A stretch of DNA of 64,000 nucleotides from Limivivens faecihominis (GTDB lineage: Bacteria; Bacillota; Clostridia; Lachnospirales; Lachnospiraceae), in assembly GCF_020686945.1 (NCBI RefSeq), contig NZ_JAJEPR010000012.1, positions 33,251-97,250 of the forward strand. Reading direction: 5' to 3'. Made by a program: the position numbers and the translations under genes. Below the pieces are notes generated by a model. That model was not told the DNA's origin. It saw only the letters and a program-made list of their open reading frames with translations, and did no database searches. The number at the start of each line of letters is the position of its first letter. Within the stretch, counting starts at the first letter, position 1. Of the stretch, positions 57,457 to 64,000 are shown piece after piece.

Positions 57457-58083
57457 ATGAGTTCCAACACAGCAGCAAAAACACCTGCAAACACTACCAC
57501 GAAAACCCGGATGATGGTCCAGATCGCCATGCTCACAGCCGTGGCGGAGGTTCTGATGCTTTTTGATTTCCCCCTTCCCTTTGCTCCGTCCTTCTACAAG
57601 ATCGACTTAAGCGAGGTGCCCATTCTCATCGGCTGTTTTGCGATGGGACCGGCAGCGGGCATCATCATTGAAGCCATGAAGATCCTCTTAAACTTCATCA
57701 TCAGCGGAACCGTGACCGCAGGCGTTGGCGAGCTGGCCAATTTTGCCATCGGCTGTTCCATGGTGCTTCCCGCAGGCCTGATCTATCGTTATCACAAGAC
57801 CAGAAAAAATGCAGTCCTCGGAATGGCGGCAGGAACCCTGGTTATGGCATCCATCGGCGGTCTTTTAAATGCTTTCGTTCTTCTTCCCGCCTATGCGGCT
57901 CTCTTCGGAGGAATGGATGCCATCATCGGAATGGGAACTGCCGTCAATAAAAACATCACAAGCGTTCAGAGCTTCGTGCTTCTGTCCGTTGTACCCTTCA
58001 ACCTCGTAAAAGGCGTGATCGTATCCCTGGTGACTTTCCTTCTCTACAAGCATGTGAGCCGGGTACTGATCCACAACGCATAA
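57457..58083 (+). CDS. ribU: ECF transporter S component for riboflavin
   Basis: A 208-residue membrane protein with six helices, the riboflavin-capture subunit of an ECF transporter. The block FPLPFAPSFYKIDLSEVPILIGCFAMGP is a RibU hallmark (given here in part: FYKIDLSEVP). The FMN riboswitch upstream independently supports riboflavin. It must rely on an EcfAA'T module encoded elsewhere. It starts after AAAGGAGAC. The NUDIX gene follows by 10 bases. Confidence 0.95.
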   Translation: MSSNTAAKTPANTTTKTRMMVQIAMLTAVAEVLMLFDFPLPFAPSFYKIDLSEVPILIGCFAMGPAAGIIIEAMKILLNFIISGTVTAGVGELANFAIGCSMVLPAGLIYRYHKTRKNAVLGMAAGTLVMASIGGLLNAFVLLPAYAALFGGMDAIIGMGTAVNKNITSVQSFVLLSVVPFNLVKGVIVSLVTFLLYKHVSRVLIHNA

Positions 58084-58093
58084 AGGAGAAAAC

Positions 58094-58696
58094 ATGCCGG
58101 AAATCAAACAGGCGACAAGAAAAACAGAAAATCCATACGTTAATCTCTACGAGCTGGAGACGAAAGACCGGGTGGGTCATGATAAACATTATTATGTGGC
58201 TTCTAGGGCAAAGACCGCCGAAGATTTAAAGCTCTCCACCCACAATGAGAAGCCGGACGGCGTCATCATCTACGGTCTTACGCCGGAAAAAGACAAAGTC
58301 CTTCTGGTGCGCCAGTACCGCTACAGTCTGGATGAGTACATATACGAGTTTCCGGCAGGCCTTGTGGATCCCGGGGAAAATTTCCGCCAGGCTGCAGCCC
58401 GGGAGGTAAAAGAGGAGACGGGCCTTACGCTTAGTCCCCTTACCCTCGAAAATGGCTACGAACGCCCCTTCTTTACGACCGTCGGAATGACGGATGAGTG
58501 TTGCGCCACGGTTTTCGGCTATGTGAGCGGAAATTTAACCAGCGAGGGAGAGGAAGACACCGAGGACATTGAAGCCTTTCTCGTTGACAGGGAAGAGGCG
58601 AAACGCATCCTGAAAGAAGAGCGGGTGGCCATCATGTGCGCCTACATGCTTATGCATTTTGTGGCGGATGAAGATCCCTTTGCGTTCCTGAAATGA
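58094..58696 (+). CDS. NUDIX hydrolase, ADP-ribose pyrophosphatase-like
   Basis: A 200-residue NUDIX hydrolase. The Nudix box GLVDPGENFRQAAAREVKEETGL lies at about 92–114, with REVKEETG holding the metal-binding glutamates (the box is cited by its ends: GLVDPGE and REVKEETG). It is of the ADP-ribose/nucleotide-sugar pyrophosphatase type (KVLLVRQYRYSLDEYIYEFPAG precedes the box). It is co-transcribed with ribU and so may be under the FMN riboswitch; a flavin-related pyrophosphatase role (FAD) is possible but unproved. Confidence 0.9.
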   Translation: MPEIKQATRKTENPYVNLYELETKDRVGHDKHYYVASRAKTAEDLKLSTHNEKPDGVIIYGLTPEKDKVLLVRQYRYSLDEYIYEFPAGLVDPGENFRQAAAREVKEETGLTLSPLTLENGYERPFFTTVGMTDECCATVFGYVSGNLTSEGEEDTEDIEAFLVDREEAKRILKEERVAIMCAYMLMHFVADEDPFAFLK

Positions 58697-58700
58697 GAAA

Positions 58701-58729
58701 AAGAATCCTGCTTGCAGGGTTCTTTTTTT
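58701..58729 (+). terminator. Terminator of the ribU–NUDIX unit
   Basis: AAGAATCCTG pairs with CAGGGTTCTT (one G·T), followed by T. Confidence 0.82.
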
Positions 58730-58740
58730 ATGGGGTGCGG

Positions 58741-58770
58741 TTGACAAAGAAAGTTCAGATGAGGTATTCT
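58741..58770 (+). promoter_or_regulatory. Promoter of the tsaE operon
   Basis: A perfect TTGACA, 18 bases and TATTCT lie 44 bases before tsaE. Confidence 0.7.
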
Positions 58771-58814
58771 TTAACCGTATCAATTAGGAGAAATCCCAAG
58801 AAAGGTGAAAATAT

Positions 58815-59258
58815 ATGGTGATTGAGACAAGAAGTCCCGAAGAAACCTTTGCCCTCGGTGAAAAACTGGGCCGAGAGGCGAAGCCGGGACAGATTTATAC
58901 ACTGAACGGCGACCTCGGCACGGGAAAAACCGTTTTTACCCAGGGCTTTGCCTCCGGACTTGGCATCACAGAGCCGGTAAACAGCCCAACCTTCACGATC
59001 CTTCAGGTCTATGAGGAAGGCCGCATGCCATTTTGTCATTTTGATGTGTACCGCATCGGCGATGTGGAGGAGATGGACGAGATCGGCTATGAGGACTGCT
59101 TTTACGGCGAGGGCGTCTGCCTCATTGAGTGGGCGGAGCTGATCGAAGAGATCCTGCCGGAAAAGGTCATCGTTGTGACCATCGAAAAAGACCTGGAGCA
59201 GGGCTTTGACTACAGAAAAATCACCCTCGAAGGCTTGCCTGAGACCGGTACTCTGTAG
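58815..59258 (+). CDS. tsaE: tRNA t6A synthesis ATPase TsaE
   Basis: A 147-residue P-loop ATPase that cycles the TsaB–TsaD complex making threonylcarbamoyl-adenosine at A37 of ANN-decoding tRNAs. Walker A is GDLGTGKT (about 35–42); NSPTFTILQVYE and HFDVYRIGD are family motifs and CLIEWAE is typical. It opens the operon tsaE–tsaB–rimI and the later tsaD. RBS AAAGGTG. Confidence 0.95.
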   Translation: MVIETRSPEETFALGEKLGREAKPGQIYTLNGDLGTGKTVFTQGFASGLGITEPVNSPTFTILQVYEEGRMPFCHFDVYRIGDVEEMDEIGYEDCFYGEGVCLIEWAELIEEILPEKVIVVTIEKDLEQGFDYRKITLEGLPETGTL

Positions 59259-59299
59259 TATAATTTTTGTGATTTTTAGATAGAAAGAGGAAACTTTTC

Positions 59300-60025
59300 A
59301 TGAAGATTTTAGCTCTTGACAGTTCCGGCCTTGTGGCCTCCGTGGCAGTCGTCGAGGACGAAAAACTGCTGGCGGAATATACTGTGAATTATAAGAAAAC
59401 CCATTCTCAGACCCTGCTTCCGATGCTGGATGAGATTGGAAAAATGATAGACCTGGATCTCTCCACTATCGACGCGATTGCGGTGGCGGCAGGACCGGGT
59501 TCCTTTACGGGCCTTCGGATCGGCTCAGCTACGGCAAAAGGCCTGGGCCTTGCCCTCGATAAGCCCCTGATTGCGGTTCCAACCGTGGATGCTCTGGCCT
59601 ACAACCTTTACGGTACGGACAAGCTGGTCTGCCCCATCATGGATGCCAGACGAAGCCAGGTTTACACCGGCGTTTACGCTTTCGACGATCGGACCCTCAA
59701 AGTCTTAAAGCCCCAGATGGCCATTTCTGTGGAGGAGCTTACGAACCTGCTGAACGGGATGGGCCGGGAGGTTCTTTTCCTGGGGGACGGCGTGCCGGTT
59801 TACCAGACGCTCATCGATGAAAAAATGAAAGTGCCCTACCACTATGTTCCGGCCCACCTGAATAAACAGCGGGCGGCAGCTGTGGCAGCTTTAGGCGAGA
59901 TTTATTTCCGGGAAGGAAAGATCGAGCATGCCAGAGACCATCAGCCGGATTACTTAAGGCTTTCCCAAGCAGAACGGGAGCGGGCGGAAGCGGAAAAACA
60001 GGCAGCGGAGCAAAAGACATGCTGA
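59300..60025 (+). CDS. tsaB: tRNA t6A synthesis protein TsaB
   Basis: A 241-residue ASKHA-fold protein (KILALDSSGLVASVAVVED, AGPGSFTGLRIGSATAKGLGLAL). It is the non-catalytic partner of TsaD in the t6A complex. The C terminus has a Glu/Ala-rich tail (about 218–241). A TATAAT near 59258 could add an internal promoter. It overlaps rimI by 7 bases. Confidence 0.95.
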   Translation: MKILALDSSGLVASVAVVEDEKLLAEYTVNYKKTHSQTLLPMLDEIGKMIDLDLSTIDAIAVAAGPGSFTGLRIGSATAKGLGLALDKPLIAVPTVDALAYNLYGTDKLVCPIMDARRSQVYTGVYAFDDRTLKVLKPQMAISVEELTNLLNGMGREVLFLGDGVPVYQTLIDEKMKVPYHYVPAHLNKQRAAAVAALGEIYFREGKIEHARDHQPDYLRLSQAERERAEAEKQAAEQKTC

Positions 60026-60465
60026 CCCTTCACCCCATGAAAGAAAAAGACCTGCCCCAGGTGGCGGCCATCGAGGCCTCTATTTTTTCTCAGCCCTGGA
60101 GCGAAAAGGGCTTCCTTGATGCCCTTCACCAGAAGGCGGCCTTCTATCTGGTGGCAGCGGAAGAAGAGAAAATCCTGGGTTACTGCGGCTTTTATCAGTC
60201 TTTTGATGAGGCGGATATCACGAACGTGGCAGTCCGGGAGAGCGAGCGGGGCAGAGGCATGGCCCGGGCCATGCTGACGGAACTTTTAAAAGAAGGAAAA
60301 AACAGAGGCGTCGCTCATTTTACGCTGGAAGTCCGGGTGAGCAACGCGCCTGCCATCCATCTTTACGAAAAATTAGGCTTTACCTCGGCGGGCATTCGCA
60401 AAAATTTTTATGATTGTCCCAAAGAGGATGCCATGATCATGTGGCGCCATGAGGCGCTGGATTGA
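60019..60465 (+). CDS. rimI: Ribosomal protein N-acetyltransferase RimI
   Basis: A 148-residue GNAT acetyltransferase. The acetyl-CoA loop is RESERGRGMARAML (the R/Q-x-x-G-x-G/A pattern), preceded by ADITNVAV and followed by LEVRVSNAPAIHLYEKLGF, which is characteristic of RimI. It acetylates the N terminus of S18 or similar targets. It is embedded in the tsa operon as in many Firmicutes. Confidence 0.92.
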   Translation: MLTLHPMKEKDLPQVAAIEASIFSQPWSEKGFLDALHQKAAFYLVAAEEEKILGYCGFYQSFDEADITNVAVRESERGRGMARAMLTELLKEGKNRGVAHFTLEVRVSNAPAIHLYEKLGFTSAGIRKNFYDCPKEDAMIMWRHEALD

Positions 60466-60529
60466 ATTTCCACTGTACGCAGCCGGTCTCTCTGCTATAA
60501 TAGGGCAGAAGACGAAAGGGAGGATACCG

Positions 60530-60754
60530 ATGAAAAAAGGACATGTAATCTACTGTAACCGCTGCGGCAGACGACTGGAAGGAACGGATCTGCTTCCCGG
60601 GGAGGAGGGGCTTCATATTGAGAAAAGCTGGGGCTATTTTTCTGGAAAAGACGGAGAAATCCACAGCTTTGACCTCTGTGAGTCCTGTTACGACCTGCTG
60701 GTGCAGGAGTTTAAGATCCCTCCGGAGAAAAAGGAGCAGACAACCCTGCTCTGA
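60530..60754 (+). CDS. Small zinc-binding protein
   Basis: A 74-residue protein with two CxxC pairs (CNRCGRR near residue 8 and CESCYD near residue 53), which together would bind one zinc. Between them is WGYFSGKDGEIHSFDL, a small beta segment. It resembles short zinc-ribbon proteins of unknown function. RBS AAAGGGAGG. It stands between rimI and the RNase Z gene, and a TATAAT just upstream hints at a separate promoter. Confidence 0.8.
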   Translation: MKKGHVIYCNRCGRRLEGTDLLPGEEGLHIEKSWGYFSGKDGEIHSFDLCESCYDLLVQEFKIPPEKKEQTTLL

Positions 60755-60779
60755 CAGAAAATGAGGAGAGTATGAATAA

Positions 60780-61691
60780 ATGCTTGATGTATGTTTACTG
60801 GGAAGCGGCGGAATGATGCCTCTTCCCTATCGGTGGCTCACCGCCCTGATGCTGAGATATAATGGCAGCAGTGTGCTGATCGACTGCGGAGAAGGCACAC
60901 AGATTGCCATCAAGGAAAAAGGATGGAGCTTCAAGCCCATTGATGTGATCTGTTTTACCCATTACCACGGGGACCACATCAGCGGCCTGCCCGGTCTTCT
61001 TCTGACCATGGGAAATGCAGACCGCCAGGAGCCCCTGACCCTCATCGGTCCCAAAGGGCTGGAGCGGGTGGTAACGGCCCTCCGCGTCATCGCACCGGAG
61101 CTGCCCTTTGAGATTCGTTATAAAGAGATCCACGGTCCGGAGGAAACCTTTGAGATGGACGGTTATCGTCTGAAGGCCTTTCGGGTCAATCATAATGTGC
61201 TCTGCTACGGCTATACGATCGAGATCGACCGGGCAGGCCGTTTTGACGCGACGAGAGCGAAAAAGCAGGGAATCCCCCTGAAGCTCTGGAATCCGCTCCA
61301 GAAGGGCCAGACCATGGAATTTGAAGGGAAAATTTACACGCCGGATATGGTGCTCGGCCCTGCGAGAAGAGGGCTGAAACTTACTTATACCACGGACACG
61401 AGGCCCACGAAATCCATCGTGGAAAATGCGGCCGGCTCCGACCTTTTCATCTGTGAGGGCATGTACGGAGAGCCCGATAAGGAGAAAAAGGCCGTCGAGT
61501 ACAAACATATGACATTCAAAGAAGCGGGCCGTCTGGCGAAGGAGGCCGAGGTGAAAGAGCTCTGGCTGACCCATTACAGCCCCTCTCTTACGCGGCCGGA
61601 AGAATTTATGGACAGCGTACGGAATATTTTCCCCAACGCCTGGCCGGGAAAAGACGGAAAATCCGTGGACCTTACTTTTGAGGAGGATTAA
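60780..61691 (+). CDS. rnz: Ribonuclease Z-type metallo-beta-lactamase
   Basis: A 303-residue metallo-beta-lactamase-fold enzyme of the RNase Z family, which trims the 3' end of pre-tRNAs lacking an encoded CCA. The zinc motif is HYHGDHISGLPGLL (H-x-H-x-D-H), with later ligands in FRVNHNVLCYGY, TTDTRP and LWLTHYSPS. It lies 3 bases before tsaD. The two tRNA-Ser genes nearby lack a genomic CCA, consistent with a need for RNase Z. Confidence 0.9.
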   Translation: MLDVCLLGSGGMMPLPYRWLTALMLRYNGSSVLIDCGEGTQIAIKEKGWSFKPIDVICFTHYHGDHISGLPGLLLTMGNADRQEPLTLIGPKGLERVVTALRVIAPELPFEIRYKEIHGPEETFEMDGYRLKAFRVNHNVLCYGYTIEIDRAGRFDATRAKKQGIPLKLWNPLQKGQTMEFEGKIYTPDMVLGPARRGLKLTYTTDTRPTKSIVENAAGSDLFICEGMYGEPDKEKKAVEYKHMTFKEAGRLAKEAEVKELWLTHYSPSLTRPEEFMDSVRNIFPNAWPGKDGKSVDLTFEED

Positions 61692-61694
61692 AAC

Positions 61695-62723
61695 GTGGAA
61701 GAAAAAAAGGATATCGTGATTCTCGGAATCGAGAGTTCCTGTGATGAGACGGCTGCGTCCGTAGTCAGAAACGGCAGGGAAGTTCTGTCCAATGTGATCT
61801 CATCTCAGATTGCTCTCCATACGCTATACGGCGGCGTGGTTCCGGAGATCGCTTCCAGAAAACATATCGAAAAAATCAATGTGGTCATCGAGGAGGCCCT
61901 TGCGGAGGCTCATATGACCCTGGATGATATCGACGCCATTGGCGTCACCTATGGTCCGGGCCTTGTGGGCGCTCTTTTAGTGGGCGTTTCCGAGGCAAAA
62001 GCTATCGCCTATGCAAAAAATCTGCCTTTAATCGGCGTCCATCACATCGAAGGCCACATTTCAGCCAATTATATAGAAAACAAAGACCTCGAACCGCCCT
62101 TTGCCTGCCTGGTGGTGTCTGGTGGTCATACGCATCTGGTTATCGTAAAGGATTACGGCAAATATGAGATCGTCGGCCGGACCAGAGACGACGCGGCAGG
62201 AGAGGCCTTCGACAAGGTGGCCCGGGCCATCGGTCTCGGCTATCCCGGCGGCCCGAAGATTGATAAGGTTTCTAAAGAGGGAAATCCCAACGCCATCGCT
62301 TTTCCCCGGGCAAAAGTGGCAGATTCTGCCTATGATTTCAGCTTCAGCGGTCTGAAGTCCGCCGTTTTGAACTATCTCAACGGCTGCAAAATGAAAAATA
62401 TTCCCATTGTCCAGGCAGACGTGGCGGCTTCCTTCCAGAAAGCGGTCGTCGATGTGCTGGTGGAGCATGCCATGCATGCGGTGGAAGAGTACGGCTTCAA
62501 GAAATTCGCCATTGCAGGCGGCGTGGCCTCCAACTCTGCCCTCCGTTCCGCTATGGAAGAAGCCTGCAAAAAGCGCGGGGTGGCCTTCTATCATCCCTCA
62601 CCCATTCTCTGTACGGATAATGCGGCCATGATCGGAGCCGCCGCTTACTATGAATACCTGGCCGGCACCAGAAGCGGCTGGGATTTAAACGCAGTCCCGA
62701 ACTTAAAGCTCGGAGAGCGTTAA
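61695..62723 (+). CDS. tsaD: tRNA t6A transferase TsaD
   Basis: A 342-residue ASKHA metalloprotein that transfers the threonylcarbamoyl group to tRNA A37. GIESSCDETAASVV is at the start; the metal-binding H-x-x-x-H is HHIEGH; SGGHTHLV and AGGVASNSALR are conserved. The start is GTG after AGGAGG. With tsaE and tsaB it supplies the bacterial t6A machinery apart from TsaC/Sua5. Confidence 0.97.
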   Translation: MEEKKDIVILGIESSCDETAASVVRNGREVLSNVISSQIALHTLYGGVVPEIASRKHIEKINVVIEEALAEAHMTLDDIDAIGVTYGPGLVGALLVGVSEAKAIAYAKNLPLIGVHHIEGHISANYIENKDLEPPFACLVVSGGHTHLVIVKDYGKYEIVGRTRDDAAGEAFDKVARAIGLGYPGGPKIDKVSKEGNPNAIAFPRAKVADSAYDFSFSGLKSAVLNYLNGCKMKNIPIVQADVAASFQKAVVDVLVEHAMHAVEEYGFKKFAIAGGVASNSALRSAMEEACKKRGVAFYHPSPILCTDNAAMIGAAAYYEYLAGTRSGWDLNAVPNLKLGER

Positions 62724-62737
62724 AAAGGAGAAGCCTT

Positions 62738-63424
62738 ATGAAAAACGTAGGAATCATCCTGGCAGCAGGCCGGGGAAAACGCATGCACTCAGTCGTGCAG
62801 AAACAGTATCTGCTCCTTCAGGGAAAGCCCGTCCTCTATTATTCCCTGAAGGCTTTTCAGGAATGTCCCTTTATCGATGAGATTATACTGGTGACGGGAG
62901 AAGAGGAGATTTCCTACTGTCAGGAAGAAATTATCAGAAAATTCAACCTGGATAAGGTGAAACAGATCGTTCCCGGGGGAAAAGAGCGCTATCATTCTGT
63001 ATATGAAGGACTGAAAGCGGCCGGGGACTGCCATCTGGTCTTTATCCATGACGGAGCCAGACCCTTCGTGGATCAGGGAATCCTTGAGCGCACGAAGGAG
63101 GCGGCCGAAACCTATCAGGCTTGTGTGGCAGGTATGCCCGTAAAGGATACGATCAAACTCAGCGACGGCCATGGGACAGCAGTGGAGACCCCGCGGCGTG
63201 ATCTGCTATGGATGATCCAGACACCCCAGGTTTTTGACTGCGCCCTGATCCGGGAAGCTTACCGGAAACTTATGGAGTCCGATGGGACGTTGGCGGTCAC
63301 GGATGACGCCATGGTACTGGAGAGTATAGAGGGAAAAAAGGTTCGCCTGGTGGAGGGTTCCTACCGGAATATCAAGATCACGACGCCGGAGGATCTACTG
63401 GTAGCAGAGGCCTTTTTACAGTAG
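62738..63424 (+). CDS. ispD: 2-C-methyl-D-erythritol 4-phosphate cytidylyltransferase
   Basis: A 228-residue enzyme of the MEP isoprenoid pathway. The nucleotide-binding motif is LAAGRGKRM with the following K in VQKQYL; HDGARPFVD and KDTIK are diagnostic. It joins CTP to MEP. It follows tsaD by 14 bases and closes the cluster; ispF is not adjacent. AAAGGAGAAG precedes the ATG. Confidence 0.95.
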   Translation: MKNVGIILAAGRGKRMHSVVQKQYLLLQGKPVLYYSLKAFQECPFIDEIILVTGEEEISYCQEEIIRKFNLDKVKQIVPGGKERYHSVYEGLKAAGDCHLVFIHDGARPFVDQGILERTKEAAETYQACVAGMPVKDTIKLSDGHGTAVETPRRDLLWMIQTPQVFDCALIREAYRKLMESDGTLAVTDDAMVLESIEGKKVRLVEGSYRNIKITTPEDLLVAEAFLQ

Positions 63425-63470
63425 TTTTCACCATTGTAAAAACTTTTTTGAAAAAAAGTGAAATTTCCTG

Positions 63471-63499
63471 TTGACAAACGGAAGAAATGCTGGTATCAT
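63471..63499 (+). promoter_or_regulatory. Promoter of the tRNA-Ser pair
   Basis: TTGACA, 17 bases and TATCAT, 42 bases upstream of the first tRNA. The same two hexamers recur at 63820. Confidence 0.8.
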
Positions 63500-63540
63500 A
63501 CCAAATGTGCCGATGAGGAAACAACAAACGGCGCTGACCT

Positions 63541-63626
63541 GGAGAGGTATCGAAGTGGTCATAACGAGGCGGTCTTGAAAACCGTTTGTCCGCAAGGGCG
63601 CGTGGGTTCGAATCCCACCCTCTCCG
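63541..63626 (+). tRNA. tRNA-Ser (anticodon TGA)
   Basis: The acceptor arms GGAGAGG and CCTCTCC pair, the anticodon loop is CTTGAAA with anticodon TGA, and the T arm is GTGGG-TTCGAAT-CCCAC. A long variable arm identifies the serine class. CCA is not encoded. Confidence 0.95.
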
Positions 63627-63690
63627 CTCAACGGACAAATTTCCGATAGATAATTTGATAAAGCACTACTTTTAGTAAGTAGGGCGACTT

Positions 63691-63780
63691 GGAGAAGTAC
63701 CCAAGCTGGCCGAAGGGGCTCCCCTGGAAAGGGAGTAGGTCGTTAATAGCGGCGCAAGGGTTCAAATCCCTTCTTCTCCG
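63691..63780 (+). tRNA. tRNA-Ser (anticodon GGA)
   Basis: The acceptor arms GGAGAAG and CTTCTCC pair, the anticodon loop is CTGGAAA with anticodon GGA, and the T arm is AAGGG-TTCAAAT-CCCTT. The long variable arm is again serine-type. CCA is not encoded. Confidence 0.95.
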
Positions 63781-63819
63781 TTTCACAGAAAATTGATTCA
63801 AAAAACTTAAAAAAAGTTC

Positions 63820-63848
63820 TTGACAGATTCGAACTTCTGTGATATCAT
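63820..63848 (+). promoter_or_regulatory. rRNA operon promoter
   Basis: TTGACA, 17 bases and TATCAT, the same hexamers and spacing as the tRNA promoter at 63471. It drives transcription out of the window. Confidence 0.8.
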
Positions 63849-64000
63849 CTAAAAGCTGTCGAAACAACGACAGAAAAGATAAGAACCTTGATAACTGAAC
63901 AGTGACATATCCTTGAAAGTTCAAAAGAATATAGTTCTTAAAGAACAAAACCAAAGTAAATTTAACGGGATAAGAATTTTAGCCAAGCTAAATTTTGATC
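63849..64000 (+). other. rRNA operon leader, with the possible 5' edge of 16S rRNA
   Basis: The leader contains CCTTGATAACTGAACAGTG, the phrase common in rRNA spacers and leaders of Firmicutes, and ends TTTTGATC, like the first bases of 16S rRNA (TTTGATC before CTGGCTCAG). The window stops there, so 16S itself cannot be confirmed. Confidence 0.6.

Noticed and set aside
1..64000. CRISPR array or prophage
   Set aside because: No regularly spaced short repeats and no phage structural, integrase or lysis genes were seen. The only complete mobile gene is the IS transposase.

Overview
The window looks like a chromosomal segment of a spore-forming, low-to-moderate GC Clostridia genome, most likely Lachnospiraceae. 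The reasons are clostridial gene orders (hpf–secA–prfB, tsaE–tsaB–rimI), a GerA/SpoVAF-type germination protein, ECF vitamin transporters (PanT, RibU), a HrcA/CIRCE site before lon, YesMN-type two-component regulation and strong AAGGAGG ribosome binding sites. The genus cannot be fixed from sequence alone.

Layout. 0–6 kb: a sugar-sensing operon (response regulator, sensor kinase, two periplasmic-type binding proteins, the last MglB-like). 6–10 kb, minus strand: trpS, a secreted Big2 protein and an ABC-F ATPase. 10–15 kb: a cytoplasmic hexosamine-salvage cluster (GH20 hexosaminidase, AraC regulator, sugar-phosphate nucleotidyltransferase, NahK-like kinase). 15.5–18.4 kb: a pantothenate-to-CoA module (panT–coaX divergent from coaBC). 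18–24 kb: small membrane and hydrolase genes, an Mrp ATPase, a germination protein, a lipoprotein, a eukaryote-type HisA and hpf.

24.7–32.7 kb is a strikingly AT-rich island wedged between hpf and secA. On the minus strand it carries a BlaI-type repressor, a BlaR1-type membrane metalloprotease with a very short outer domain, and a tiny exported peptide. On the plus strand it carries a secreted ~11 kDa protein, a lipoprotein, two ABC-2-like permeases and an ABC ATPase. A complete IS4/IS1634-like element with terminal inverted repeats and an 8-bp target duplication sits between the two arms, and it separates a good plus-strand promoter from the secreted-protein operon. This is the best candidate for an undescribed system: a protease-regulated secreted (bacteriocin-like?) protein with its own transporter or immunity genes.

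32.9–44.6 kb returns to core genes: feoA-like, secA, prfB, a YdjI/YdjG/YdjH-like membrane-stress module, an ACT regulator, hom, lysC (with a probable internal start for a beta subunit) and a DUF975 membrane protein. Two copies of a ~140-bp inverted-repeat element with compensatory base changes lie at 32.7 and 42.3 kb. 44.8–47.3 kb is a sugar ABC transporter locus collapsed by several deletions around an intact serine hydrolase. 47–63.4 kb: tex, small proteins, a MATE pump, patB, lon under CIRCE control, an FMN riboswitch with ribU, a NUDIX hydrolase, then the t6A/RNase Z/ispD cluster. The window ends with two tRNA-Ser genes and the promoter and leader of an rRNA operon.
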